A DNA stretch of 64,000 nucleotides from Siphonodentalium dalli (GCA_032622095.1 CP136065.1:218096151-218160150), one strand, 5' to 3'. Positions 47,394 through 58,074 are shown, counted from the first letter of the stretch. Notes: a model not told the origin generated them from the letters alone. Numbers and translations: made by a program.

Positions 47394-48332
47394 TAAACCT
47401 GCTGATAAGGGTGGTGCCACTATTGTGATGGATAAGACAGCGTACATTCAGGAAGCGAAACGGCAACTTAACGATCGGGAGTTTTATGTTTGTCTTGAAG
47501 AGGATCCCACTGCCGATTTCGAAAAAGAACTTTCACAACTTTTGGCGGAACTCCCAGAAGTAGATAGGGATATTATCTCACCGCTCACCGCGACCGGGTA
47601 TCTTCTACACCCTGCCCAAGATTCACAAGGAAGGGAACCCCGGAAGACCCATCGTTTCGGGAATTGGAACCATCACCGAGAAAATTTCGAGTTATGTCGA
47701 TGCTACACTCAAACCGACAGTTCGCGCGTCAGATAGCTTTATACAGGATACTACCGATTTTATCAGGAAATTAAAGGCCGTTGGAACAACAAGTTCGGAT
47801 ACCCTGTTAGTCACCATGGATGTGGTGTCCCTATATTCTCAAATTGAACACACAGGTGGCATAGCGGCAGTTCGACAGAGATTTCACGACGATGAGACTG
47901 AATCAGACGGAGTAACTAAAGATTCGGTTATGAAGTTAATTGAATATATTCTTAAACATAACAATTTCGTGTTCGAGAATAAGTTTTACAGACAAATTAA
48001 AGGTACTGCAATGGGGACACCCATGGCGCCTCAATATGCCAATATATTCATGACAGAGTTGGAGGAAAAGTTCTTAGCTATACACAGACTCTCAAACCGC
48101 GAATTTATCTCAGGTTTATCGACGACATATTCATGACATGGGAACACGGAGTCGCTGAATTGGAAATATTTCATCGAGCATTCAATCAGTGCAATCCTTC
48201 AATCCAGTTCAAAATGGAATTTTCTCACACCGATATCAGCTTTCTCGATGTTACAGTCGAAAACAATGCCGATCAGTTATTCACAAAAGTATTCAGAAAA
48301 CCTACGGACAGATTTTCATATCTAAACCCCAT
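47394..48332 (+). pseudogene. Penelope-like reverse transcriptase (broken)
   Basis: In order: KPADKGGATIVMDK with a following YIQEAKRQLND segment (from 47,394), a Penelope-RT hallmark; after a frame change, YTLPKIHKEGNPGRPIVSGI (from about 47,604) and DATLKPTVRASDSFIQDT; palm motif A TMDVVSLYSQIEH (47,816); FYRQIKGTAMGTPMAPQYAN (about 47,985), the RT motif B region; after a second frame change, RFIDDIF (48,112-48,132) with the catalytic Asp pair; then FKMEFSHTDISFLDVTV and KVFRKPTDRFSYLNP up to the transposon junction at 48,332. The residues that matter for catalysis are still visible, but the frame is interrupted at about 47,600 and 48,110. Confidence 0.93.
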
Positions 48333-48700
48333 CGGCCGAATTCTGGTCCCTGGTCTAGACCAGGGTTCCATGTAAACTATAGTCTAGACCAGGCCGAAAC
48401 CACGGTGATCGCGATGTGTTACCCAGCTTCGAGGCGAGTAAGCTGGGATCATTGGTCAGCACTGGTCCGTATTCTCGTCTTTTTGAAACTCAGGTTTACG
48501 TAAATAAAAGGTCGCAGACCACATGTCCCCCGATTCGAGTGGTAAACTTCATGATTGGATTTGTTAGAAGGATACTATTTGCAACAATGTTATACAGTAT
48601 ATAGATGTTGCAAACCACCGCAAAATTTCTTGGCAAAATTTCTTGGACAAAACAACCCGATGAACAAACACATGCAAACGCGAAAAAATGATATTTTTGT

Positions 48701-49010
48701 ATTAGCTATATAGATGTTGCAAATCACCAACATGTTAGGAACAATATCCCAGAGTTCAAATCTCTACATTTAAAAATGTAGGAGGAGTTGATTACACCAT
48801 GAAGGTACCCAATCTCATCCAAAAGGCAAAAATGTTCCAAATTTTCTAAGTCGAAACCCCCCCCCCAAAAATATGGAAAAAATTATATTTTTGATTAGCT
48901 ATATAGATGTTGCAAATCACCAACATGTTAGGAACAATATCCCAGAGTTTCAAATCTCTACGTTTAAAACTGTAGGAGGAGTTGATTACACCATGAAGGT
49001 ACCCAATCTC
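48701..49010 (+). repeat. 193-bp direct repeat inside the nested transposon
   Basis: ATTAGCTATATAGATGTTGC...GGAACAATATCCCAGAGTT...GTAGGAGGAGTTGATTACAC...GGTACCCAATCTC occurs at 48,701-48,816 and 48,894-49,010, separated by unrelated sequence with a C9 tract. A third partial unit (TATATAGATGTTGCAAACCA) begins near 48,598. Confidence 0.9.
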
Positions 49011-49668
49011 GGACGCACGGACGCACTGGCCAGAGTATACTTGTGGGGTGACCGCACATACCTATGAACACTTGTGGGATGCGATCTTTTGTTTGAGTAA
49101 CTTGTGGGGTGCAACCCACAACTGACGATTTTTTAAAGAGCGTATTTTTATTTGTAACAATCATGCGTGCGTGTACCCCGGCGATTTGCTGTGGATGAGC
49201 ATGGGCGACCCGGCATAACAGTGAATGGCACATCGGATTTTCATTTTCGTCTTACATCGCATGGGCGGGATGCGGGGCTTTCCCGGCGTATTCATAAAAT
49301 GTACGTTGGAATGCTTCTTATTGGGGATTACTCGTACCGCCCATTCACGTAGATTATTTCAGTATTTTGAACAAGAATAATACTGATGTTTTAAGTAATT
49401 TTATTTTAAACGTAAAGCAAACAAAAAAACAGTAAAGACGAAAAAAAATTACAAACAAAAAACAGACCCAGAAAAAAAAATTACAAAACAAAACAAAACA
49501 AACAAAAGAATTTTGTTTTTTCAAAACATTAAAATAAAATGAAAAACAAAACAAAAATAGAAGAAAAAAAATCAAAATATATAAATTTATGATTCTTTTA
49601 TTTAAACGCATTTGCTGAAAAAGAAATACAAGAATGGAGTTTTACTATCTTGTGTCCCTATAAATCTC

Positions 49669-49958
49669 GGGGGCCCCGGTGGTTCAGTCGGTAGAGTGCC
49701 AGGTGCATTACACCGTCACAGGCCGTCCAGCGCTGACGAAGCTGGCTCGAACCCCGACATAGGGAGGGTGACCGGAATCGTGTATCTGGGCAAGTTTGTC
49801 AGTTGCTTTCCGGGGATCGGTGGTTTCTACACGCAGTGGGAAGATTTCTCGGTGAAATTAAGCCTCTGCGTGGTCTTTCCTCTACCCGTAAAATTGACAA
49901 CGTCGTGTGTGGCCTAGCGACTGGATCGACGATAAACCCTAACAAACCAAACCAAACC
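49669..49958 (+). mobile_element. tRNA-derived SINE with target duplication
   Basis: The 5' head resembles a tRNA. It has an A-box-like TGGTTCAGTCGG at 49,680-49,691 and a B-box-like GGCTCGAACCCC at 49,744-49,755 (consensus GGTTCGANTCC), the internal RNA polymerase III promoter of such elements. The body is unrelated to tRNA and the tail ends AACAAACCAAACCAAACC. CTATAAATCTC (49,658-49,668) and CTAGAAATCTC (49,959-49,969) are an 11-bp target duplication with one change. A true tRNA gene is excluded because the stems do not pair and the A-B region runs on into a 290-bp element. Confidence 0.88.
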
Positions 49959-50670
49959 CTAGAAATCTCTGAGAAATTCTTATTTTAACGTACATTTTGT
50001 TAATCGTCGTTGTTCCAATAATGTCTTAACATTTGGATTCTTGGAAATTGGAATGATGGCAACTGAAATAATGGGCGCAATTGTTTTTAGCCCATTATAT
50101 GTTTGGGTCGAGATTTAAAAGGGCGGTCTCTGAGACTGATTATTCGGTGCATGGGGAGGTGGTATAAATAATGTATAGCCACGTATAGGCCATGGGTGGT
50201 TCCATCGGCCGTTAGTCAAGTTTTGTTTTACTCAACTAAAACATTTACTCAAACCGCTGACATCAAAATAGGTTATCATAATAAATAAACATAAAGGTAG
50301 GGTCGTGGCGACATGAGAACTTGGTGTGTCTCACCCCCCCCCCCCCCAACTTAGGATGGAGCGGATTGGAAATATGGACAACACACCCACCATCCACATG
50401 GAGACACTCTAATCACATGCCTGTAAAGACGACACACCGCATGTGTTCGGTGATAACCCGTTACATTAATGCTCAACTATTCGCGACGTGAACGCAATCA
50501 TATTGTTCGAGCACCAAGCGTGCCTTTGTCCGTCGATACACCGATCGTCGTTGATTGAACAATAATCCGCCTAATCTAAATCGAGACCAGGTGGTTTCGC
50601 GAGACCAGGTACAGACATGGAACACCGTGATTATTAGGGTGGTCTAGACCAGGGACCAGAATTCGGCCGC

Positions 50671-51522
50671 ATTAGTTTTCATCCCGACCACACGAAATAA
50701 GCCAGTATATACAGTCAAGGCATTCGTTACCAACGCATCAATTCTCAGGAAAAAGTAAGAGACGAACAGTTCAGTGAACTACGCTCACAATTCTCGAATT
50801 TGGGATACGACAGACGTTCGATTAATCAACAATTAGGAAAATCGAAATGTTTGGACAGGTAGATGCTCCTTCAATATCGGGACAAAACATCATCAGATCG
50901 AGTTCCCCTCGTGGTAAACTACCACCCACAGCTAGAAAAATTACGCACAATCACTACATCTCTGAATGGCATTATTACGAGCGACCTTCATCTCAGGAAC
51001 GTGTTTAACGAAAGACCGGTTGTCGCCATGAGGCAACCACCCAACTTGAAGCGGAAATTAGTAACAAGTAAGCTACCATCTTCTGGTGGACAGTCACACA
51101 ATGGTACATTTCCATGTAACAGGCCGAGATGTGGGATGTGTGTGTTAATTAACAAGGTCGATGTTCTTATGCGCAATGTGCGCGTGTTCCAGGATGTGGG
51201 CCAGTTCTCAAGTGGTGTTGTGGATATCATTACGTGCGCAAATTGTCCAGAAATGCATTACATTGGTGAAACAGGGCAACCTCTCTGCAAACGAGTGACG
51301 GGACATAGGCAGAACATCAACAACAGGGACTTGAACCTACCCATAGCAGAACATTTATGTCGACCACACCACACACCCGATGACATCCGCATCAAAGTAT
51401 TAAGAGGTGGACTTTCGGACATGAAAGAGAGACGTGTGGCCGAATTACAACATATAGAACTGTTTGGACGTTTTTATCGTGGCATTAATAAGGACCGTGG
51501 TTTCATGGCGAGTTGGTCATAA
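50671..51522 (+). pseudogene. Penelope-like C-terminal part with GIY-YIG endonuclease (two stops)
   Basis: It resumes ISFHPDHTK right after the transposon. A TAA (50,698) and a TAG (50,860) interrupt the frame; from 50,863 it is open for 219 codons. A linker and a Cys cluster, PCNRPRCGMC (about 51,110-51,140), precede the GIY-YIG domain: DIITCANCPEMHYIGETGQP (about 51,222), then RVTGHRQNIN with the conserved Arg/His, and PIAEHL with the Glu usual for the metal site. It ends FMASWS. In this family GIY-YIG cuts target DNA for integration. The domain itself looks intact although the element is dead. Confidence 0.93.
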
Positions 51523-51660
51523 TTTACAATTTCTCCTTGGTCCAACTCTCATTATCTAAAATATCCTTATACGTTGTATGGACTGCTTCTAAGCTACATG
51601 AGTTCCCATATACTCAAGCATTGACTTTTCTTCACAACGCTACACATGTAGCTTCTATGC
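51521..51660. repeat. Right inverted terminal repeat of the Penelope-like element
   Basis: Reverse complement of 47,205-47,344, starting AATTTACAATTTCTCCTTGG and ending ATGTAGCTTCTATGC. Overlaps the endonuclease stop codon by two bases. Confidence 0.93.
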
Positions 51661-52020
51661 TTGGCGCGTCTTTCACCTGTAAGTTTTCCCGCCATTTTTC
51701 ATTTGGCGCTAAATTTTGTCAGGTAACGTTCGTTAACGTCATAGTTACGTGATAAACAAGTTTGTCTGTATATCAATGTGTATTTTCAAATGATTGTTCA
51801 TTCATGTTTAATTGGTGTTATCATATTGATAAGAACTTCCTATTAGACCAGACCCATACGGCTAAAGATATCAACACTACTATATATAAATATATATATA
51901 TATATATTCTGACCCGTTTCACAATAAGGAATGACACATATATTAAGTGTATATTGTTCTGCTTTCTTTAGATTATGGAAACTAAACGATAACCAACGTT
52001 AACATTCTTTTAAGCCATTC
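51661..52020. other. Short spacer, unassigned
   Basis: No gene. It has an (AT)n-like run at 51,885-51,905. Confidence 0.3.
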
Positions 52021-52214
52021 CTCAGCAAGGGCGGATCTACCATCCGGCGCCCTCGGCGCCCCCCCCCCCCTCCCCCTTTCGCCAGAGCAAGTAATATTTG
52101 GACGTGCCCGGGCGCTATTCGTCTCTGAGCGAGTTTATTGCTAACATACATGCAAATATATACAACAGTTTACATGTTTTACATTAATCTGACTCGAGTA
52201 CAATTATTATTATA

Positions 52215-55200
52215 GAAATGTGAGTGTTGTTGATTACCTCCTATTCAACGAGAGCTCTCTAACACACATCACAGATTTTTCGGTCCAAGAACATAATAAT
52301 CTCCTGTCCGATGTACATGGATCGATCACATTCAGAATGTCGTTGTCCCAGAATTCTGGTGACACCGGAAATGTCCCTGATGAAATAGCCACATCAGACC
52401 AAATAAATCTTATATCGCCTAATCAAATTAACTCATGGGAACCTGGAATGTCTGGTGATTTTGTAAACTCTCTTGATTACGAAGCCATAGATAGACTGGT
52501 AATTCATCTAGATGACCTTGAGGATAGACATTGTGTTGTACCATCGGACATTTCTGAAGTAAATGATAGACTTAAATGTTTATACATCGATGCCGCATCT
52601 TCCACTCTTGGCACACGAACTGCATCAAGCAAAAAATCTTAAACTAAAGCTCGAAATAATTTACCATGGTTCTCAAAAGATTGTAACAATTCAAGGCGAC
52701 AGTATCGAAAAACGCGGAAACAGTTTAGAACTAACCCAACAGCCAATAATAACCATAGAATGATTGAAGCCAGAAACAATTACAAACGAATTTTGCGTCT
52801 AAATAAACGTAATTTTGATACAAGTATGACAAATAAGATAAAACAGTCAAAATCTGAAAATGTCCGCGACTACTGGAAACTGATCAATTCCGTAAATGGC
52901 AAAAATACATCAGAAAAAATGCCACCATTAACAGAGTTCTATGATTATTTTAAACATAAGAATGAGGCTGTCCCAGTCGTGAATGTAGTACAAACTCAGA
53001 ACTCACAATCACTAGATATATCCCTAGACCAATCACCACTCAACAGTGACTTCACGTTACAAGAAATAGAAAATGTGGTTAAAAGCCTAAAAAGCGGTAA
53101 GTCACCAGGTGTGGATGGTATCAGAAACGAGTATATCAAGACAACGTTCGATCAATTGGCCCCAGTTTATTTTCGACTCTTTAACTTTATACTCAGGACC
53201 GGGGCGATTCCAGAAGAATGGGGTACCGGTATTATTCACCCAATTTTCAAATCAAAGGACCCAAAACAACCCGATAATTACAGACCCATAACGCTAGTTA
53301 GTTGTATTTCAAAGCTATTCTCGGCTATCTTGAGCAAACGAATCTACTCATTCCTCCAAATAAATGACCTTTTATCGGAAAATCAAGCCGGCTTTCGAGA
53401 AAACTACTCCACTACAGATCACATTTTTACACTTCACTGCTTAATAGATATGGTTAAGAAGAAATCAAAACAAAGCCTATACTGCGCATTTATAGACCTT
53501 TCGAAGGCGTTCGATAGTGTTTGGAGGATAGGTCTTTGGACAAAGCTTTTTGATATCGGAATAAACGGCCGTATCCTCAGAGTGATCATGAATATGTACA
53601 ATGGAATAAAGTCATGTGTCTCCGTTGGAAACCAGTTTTCACCCCCCTTCCCATGTGATACTGGAGTAAGATCTACCTCAATGATCTTGAAATATTTCTG
53701 TCCCGTACGAAACAGAAAGAAATTTCCCTATCCCGCCTAAATGAAACTACTTTTTTTAATTTGAAATTATTTTGCCTGTTATATGCAGATGATACTGTTC
53801 TTTTTGCAGAAAGTCCAACTGAAATGCAAAATATATTAGATGCATATTCATCTTATTGCCATGAATGGAAACTGACTGTTAACAACAGCAAGAGTAATGT
53901 AGTCATCTTTGGGAAAGATAAAACATTTAAACCGTTTTTTTCGATTAGATGGACAACAGATAATTGTGGCGGACGAATATAAGTATTTGGGCGTAACATT
54001 TACGAATAATGGTTTGTTCAACATAGAAAAGAAGCGACGATGTGAAATAGCAAAAAAGACTATGTTCTCAATCATATGTAAGGCTAGGAAACTAAAACTG
54101 CCACTAACATGCATCATTGATCTGTATGAGAAAACTATTATACCTATATTGACTTATGGTTGTGAGATTTGGGGTGTAAGCAATAATATAATTATTCAGC
54201 GCACAGAGCTCTGGTTCCTTAAATTCGTTTTTAAGTTAAAAAAATCAACTCCCACATCAATAATATATGGTGAACTAGGTTTGCTCCCAATAACTGAAAA
54301 AATAAAACACAGAGTGTTGAACTACTGGTCACGAATAATAAATGGCAATAAGTCGAAATTATCATATGTACTATATGCTAATATTCATAATATGCTCGAT
54401 AGGCATAAATCAGGTTTTACTTGGATCCGGTATGTAAGAAACTTATTAAATGGACTAGGTATGTCAGACGTATGGCTATCCCACAACACAATTAGCGAGA
54501 AATGGTTCAACAATGCAACACGACTTAAAATTCGAGATCAATATTTACAGAATTGGCGGTCCTCGTTGCAATCATCTGATAAATATAATTTTTATAAAAC
54601 TATTAAAGATGAGTTCCTGACAGAAGAATACCTATCGATATTATCAACTAAAGAAGCACTGACACTTATGAAGTTCAGAACGCGAAACCATCACCTACCC
54701 ATAGAAACTACGAGCTGGGCAAATATGTCTAACAACAAATCCTGCACCTTTTGTAGCAACGGAATCGGTGACGAGTATCATGTGATGTTGATCTGCGAGA
54801 AATTCGATGAAAATCGTGCTAAACTAATCCCCAAATACTACTATAAATACCCAAACAATTTCAAATTACGCCAATTGATGGAAACTACTAAAATACAGGT
54901 AATGCGCAATGTCTATCGTCTGATCAAAGTAATAATGTCTTCTATCTGAACGCTCTTTGTCATCATTTCACCCCCCCCCCCCCCCCCCCACATTGTCACA
55001 AGGAAGTACGCCCCACTAATCTCAGTGGGAGGACCATCATATACCTCATACTGCGCCATGATGGTCTTTTTATTGTCTACTTAGACACCCGTAATGCACA
55101 CGACAGTGTGCAAATTGGCGAGTCGGACTATTTTCCATCGATGACCCCCCCCCCCCCCCCCGCCACACAGGGCGTTCGCGTCCCTGTGTGGACTCACCAA
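52215..55200 (+). mobile_element. LINE-B: 5'-truncated CR1/Jockey-group retrotransposon
   Basis: It begins within the endonuclease C-terminus, so roughly the first kilobase is missing. It then runs through a long RT and C-terminal region to a TGA at 54,947. Downstream are a C20 tract (about 54,971), an AGGACCATCAT/ATGATGGTC stem (55,033-55,070), another C tract (55,145) and a CCACACAGGG/CCCTGTGTGG stem (55,164-55,192), plausibly its 3' UTR. The true 3' end is not clear and could lie as far as about 56,060, past the stem at 55,914-55,946. Codon damage is light compared with LINE-A, so it is younger. Confidence 0.85.
52217..54949 (+). pseudogene. LINE-B polyprotein: endonuclease C-end, RT, zinc-knuckle-like C-terminus
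   Basis: Frame 1 (52,217-53,740) is open except for one TAA at 52,640. It shows SVVDYLLFNESSLTHITDF (APE C-end), PWFSKDCNNSRRQYRKTRKQ (linker, about 52,660), VKSLKSGKSPGVDGIRNEY, NYRPITLVSCISKLF, GFRENYSTTDHIFTLH, palm motif FIDLSKAFDSVW (about 53,490) and GVR at about 53,665. The usual QGE-LSPxLF block after GVR is missing: the text jumps to IYLNDLEIFLSR in another frame, so a deletion removed it. LYADDTVLFAES follows (53,779-53,814), with the YADD catalytic site intact. A frame change occurs in a T8-9 run near 53,938. Then come YKYLGVTF, TYGCEIWG, FRTRNHHLPIETTSW and CTFCSNGIGDEYHVMLIC (Cys-His knuckle). Not functional. Confidence 0.9.
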
Positions 55201-56487
55201 ATGTCGTGGATATTATGCTCCATCACGCTTACGATATTTATCACGAATATTTTGAAGGATTAAAGCCTGGTGTATATAATAGTTACTGTAAAATGTACCG
55301 TTGATTTATTATAATGAACACCATACTCACGGTGGTGCAACTTGAAGCATTCCAGCGTTTTCACCCTAACCTCCCGACTTTCGTGAACACAGCCACAACA
55401 TACCACTGACCCATATTTCAGACGGTGATTCCCCGAACAACTCGAATGCAATCACGTGACATTGATATTTTATTGTGGGATCATCGAATGCGTGAAATAG
55501 TACCTGACGCGTGCCACTCAGTTGACCTGAGCACGATTTTGACAGGATTCGCTTGATCCTCACTGAGCACGCAGGATTTACTTGATGTGGACATGCACTT
55601 GATGCGATGGGGTCTATTAGCAACGGTGTCTCTGTCTGTTTATTTGAAGCCCGGCTTTATTCTAAACATTATTATTCGAATACATCCACAACTTCGACCT
55701 CAAGTTATATGCTGATTAAAACATACAATGCAGATTTTGTCCATACGTTTTTTTCTTCTTTTTTTTCCAAATTCAAAGTTATATCTGTGGCTCATGTGCC
55801 CCATCGTCTCAAGTCAACATTTATGTATATGCATGTCGCTATGACAGTATTCCTGTGTAAATGACGCGAGTATCAAAGTATCAAATAAATAGATAGTCTT
55901 ATATATAGTATCGGGCACATCCACCCTGTTTTTGGGTGGATGTGCCTTCAATGTATGCATTAACATTAATATTACATATACTATAAAATATATTTATGTA
56001 CCTGTTAAATGTGCTTTTGTCATATATTTGTATTTGAATCTTGTATATCTCATATATCATGATTATTGTATATCCATGCAAGGGCTAAACCAACATCCCG
56101 CGCGACGTGGGCGCGCCCCGCGTGGAATATTTTCGCCATGCAGAGCAAAATAATTCGGTCCACATTTTATTTCTGGGCGTCGGAAAATATCTGGCCAGGC
56201 GCCAAGTTTTAGGCGCCATAAGTTTTTATATAAACATACATGTAGATATAGCAATTCTAACTGTGGTATCAAAATGTCAATTCCATCTATATATACATGT
56301 ACATGTAGCAATAGAAATGAGATGGCTACACTTTGGGATAAGCCTATAGTATACAACGTATATATAGTCTGAGCATTCGATAGTACGGAGGTTGTACTAT
56401 CGAACTTCAAACCATCGAACAGCATTATATCATCGTAAAGAAATTATATACACATGTAGGCCTACGCCATACTACGGTATACTATGA
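55201..56487. other. Unassigned stretch with strong stem-loop
   Basis: GGCACATCCACCC (55,914-55,926) and GGGTGGATGTGCC (55,934-55,946) form a perfect 13-bp stem with a 7-nt loop. It may be a LINE 3' stem. 56,097-56,215 is GC-rich (CCCGCGCGACGTGGGCGCGC; GGCGCC). No gene recognised. Confidence 0.4.
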
Positions 56488-56605
56488 AGGTCCCAATCGT
56501 CCTGACCCAAGGTCCCAATCGTACAAGGACCCAAATCGACCAAGGTCCCAATCGCACAAGGTCCCAATTAATCGTCCAGCAAGGTCCCAATTGTCCGACA
56601 ATCGT
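56488..56605. repeat. Imperfect tandem repeat, AAGGTCCCAATCG
   Basis: Seven copies of (C)AAGGTCCCAATCGT or shorter variants with spacing of 14-24 bp. Irregular spacing suggests slippage in a decaying minisatellite. Confidence 0.7.
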
Positions 56606-57167
56606 AGTATTTTGTGATGCACATGTACCCAGTCCTGATGTATAGTATAATATCGATATATACATCCATTGATCGGAGTAAATTTAATTATCACTAGCTC
56701 CATATAAGCCACATAAACTGAGATTTATGTTTTATGTGTGCATACCCAGATTGGAACATATCAAATTTATATATGTAACTCAATATTATTCATTTTCTAG
56801 TTATTTTAATATCAGTATCCGATTGATTTTTCAATGGGCACATGACACAGCAAAACGTGTCGTTTTGAATGTAGGATCCACAGGGGGGGTCCCTCTTGTG
56901 CTCTCCCCCGATCGCCGCTTTGCGGCTCGGATGATGCTATGCCTATATTAATGGCGCCCCCCCCCCCCCTTTTCAAAATTTCTGGATCCGCCCCTGCTCA
57001 GCATGGCCTTGTTCAACGAGTATGCTCACTATGGTCGTCTGATGTAACGATCACTCTTGCGTGCTGTCGTCTGTGCTATGATAACTCCCGATCCGTGTCT
57101 AGTCGTCAAATATGGTTTGGAGAGCCATGTGGGTTGGATCACACGCCCCTGAGAAACAAATACCCGA

Positions 57168-57365
57168 TATACCAATATATACTATGCCAGTGACAAGGTT
57201 CAGCAATATATATACTATACCAGTGACAAGGTTCACCAATATATACTATACCAGTGACAAGGTTCACCAATATATATACTATACCAGTGACAAGGTTCAC
57301 CAATATATACTATACCAGTGACAAGATTCACCAATATATACTATATCAATGATAAGGTTCACCGG
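57168..57365. repeat. 31-33-bp minisatellite, six copies
   Basis: Units read ACCAATATATACTATACCAG and TGACAAGGTTC, with extra TA pairs in some. One inverted unit (GAACCTTGTCACTGGTATAG) lies at 57,712-57,731, so the array is part of the inverted-repeat structure at 57,488-57,738. Confidence 0.9.
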
Positions 57366-57485
57366 TTTATATAGGGTCAGCAGGAAGACGACCACCGGGT
57401 TCTCCTGTACAATAAGATTATTGTGTTTGATTTTTTTGGGTCAATGTTTCATTTATTATTGTGCAAATAAACATTTTATTATTAT
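57366..57485 (+). mobile_element. LINE 3' tail inserted at TTCAC
   Basis: AGCAGGAAGACGACCACCGG, TTCTCCTG and then AATAAACATTTTATTATTATT form a third terminal fragment on the plan of 26,643-26,783. TTCAC occurs before (57,357-57,361) and after (57,485-57,489), and removing the piece restores AAGGTTCACAAGTCGG, the exact complement of the inverted arm at about 57,700. This supports a 5-bp target duplication. Confidence 0.65.
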
Positions 57486-57487
57486 TC

Positions 57488-57738
57488 ACAAGTCGGATTT
57501 TGGGAAAAATATACCATCTATCATATACTATTAGGCCTACTCACAGATTCTCAAAATTTCCATTCGTTTGATACTATCGAATTCTACGTCAAAAGAAAGG
57601 AAATATCATGGCCAATAAGACATATTCAAATATGTTGTGACTGAGATTAACTATTTTGAGAATCTGTGAGGAATATGATAGATGGTGTGTTTTTTCCCAA
57701 ATCGGACTTGTGAACCTTGTCACTGGTATAGTATATAT
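57488..57738. mobile_element. Inverted-repeat element, about 60-80-bp arms
   Basis: ACAAGTCGGATTTTGGGAAA...TACCATCTATCATAT...CACAGATTCTCAAAAT (57,488-57,558) is the imperfect complement of 57,653-57,711. The outer parts of both arms are minisatellite units (57,168-57,365; 57,712-57,738), so the element probably began near 57,168. Confidence 0.7.
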
Positions 57739-57836
57739 AGAGGATATCCACACTTTTTGTTTTGAGTGGAAATTCAAATGTTTTGTCATCACGAATGAGA
57801 TTTAACCCATATCCACTGAAAAGGTGTGGATATTCT

Positions 57837-57985
57837 GTTTATTATATACTTTAGTTACTTGCCTATGGCCCCCAATAAATGTCAATACATCAGAAATTTG
57901 AAGCTGATATCACTCACTAGTGGGATATCACTTATATCTCAATGCTAAAACCTTATAAGTCATGGGCAAGTATATAATAAACTGA
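57837..57985. repeat. Small foldback
   Basis: GTTTATTATATACTT...TTGCCTATG and CATGGGCAAGTATATAATAAAC are inverted, with GATATCACTCACTAGTGGGATATC at the centre. No coding sequence. Confidence 0.6.
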
Positions 57986-58074
57986 TATATCTGGTATTTC
58001 CCCCCAGGGGTCTGTGGGTTGAATACTTGTCTACTGTAATCTAGCACAGTCGAGTGAGTCGACATTTCAACCAT

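Larger units (their letters stand above)
48333..50669. mobile_element. 2,337-bp DNA transposon nested in the Penelope-like RT
   Basis: Exact 30-bp inverted ends (48,333-48,362; 50,640-50,669) start CGGCCGAATTCTGG and contain the palindrome CCTGGTCTAGACCAGG. Looser subterminal similarity follows (GGTTCCATGT and CGAAACCAC on both sides). CAT lies outside both ends (48,330-48,332; 50,670-50,672). Leaving the element and one CAT out puts YLNP directly in frame with ISFHPDH, the conserved Penelope wording, so the boundaries are firm. No transposase is recognisable. It holds a 193-bp direct repeat, an A-rich low-complexity block (about 49,430-49,590) and a SINE. A 3-bp duplication does not settle the superfamily. 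Confidence 0.92.
47205..51660 (+). mobile_element. Penelope-like element with 140-bp inverted terminal repeats
   Basis: A Penelope-like reverse transcriptase followed by a GIY-YIG endonuclease lies between 47,205-47,344 and 51,521-51,660, which are inverted copies of each other (140 bp, one mismatch seen). The right repeat starts at the stop codon of the endonuclease frame. Terminal repeats in direct or inverted order are known for Penelope-like elements; their replication is still unusual among retroelements. The coding part is short (about 2 kb) and starts abruptly inside the RT N-terminus, so it may be 5'-shortened. Two frameshifts, two stops and a 2,337-bp transposon insertion inactivate it. 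No flanking target duplication was evident, and no hammerhead core (CTGATGA...GAAA) was seen in the repeats. Confidence 0.93.
52028..56996. mobile_element. Probable hAT-type element carrying a LINE insertion
   Basis: The right end reads CTGGATCCGCCCCTG, the inverse of CAGGGGCGGATCCAG, a very common hAT terminus. The left end begins AGGGCGGATCTACC, missing about three terminal bases. CTCAGCA occurs immediately outside both ends (52,021-52,027; 56,997-57,003), consistent with an 8-bp duplication reduced to seven by the small left-end loss. Both ends then run into C/G tracts next to GGCGCC (52,047-52,070; 56,953-56,969), another shared trait. The nearly 5-kb distance is explained by LINE-B inside. 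No hAT transposase was recognised. Confidence 0.7.

Noticed and set aside
49354-49611. 85-codon F/L-rich minus-strand frame resembling a membrane protein
   Set aside because: It translates an A-rich low-complexity block (AAAACAAAAC-type), so the phenylalanine runs are compositional.
49669-49755. tRNA gene
   Set aside because: A- and B-box-like sequences are present but no cloverleaf pairs, and the sequence continues as a 290-bp element with a target duplication: a SINE.
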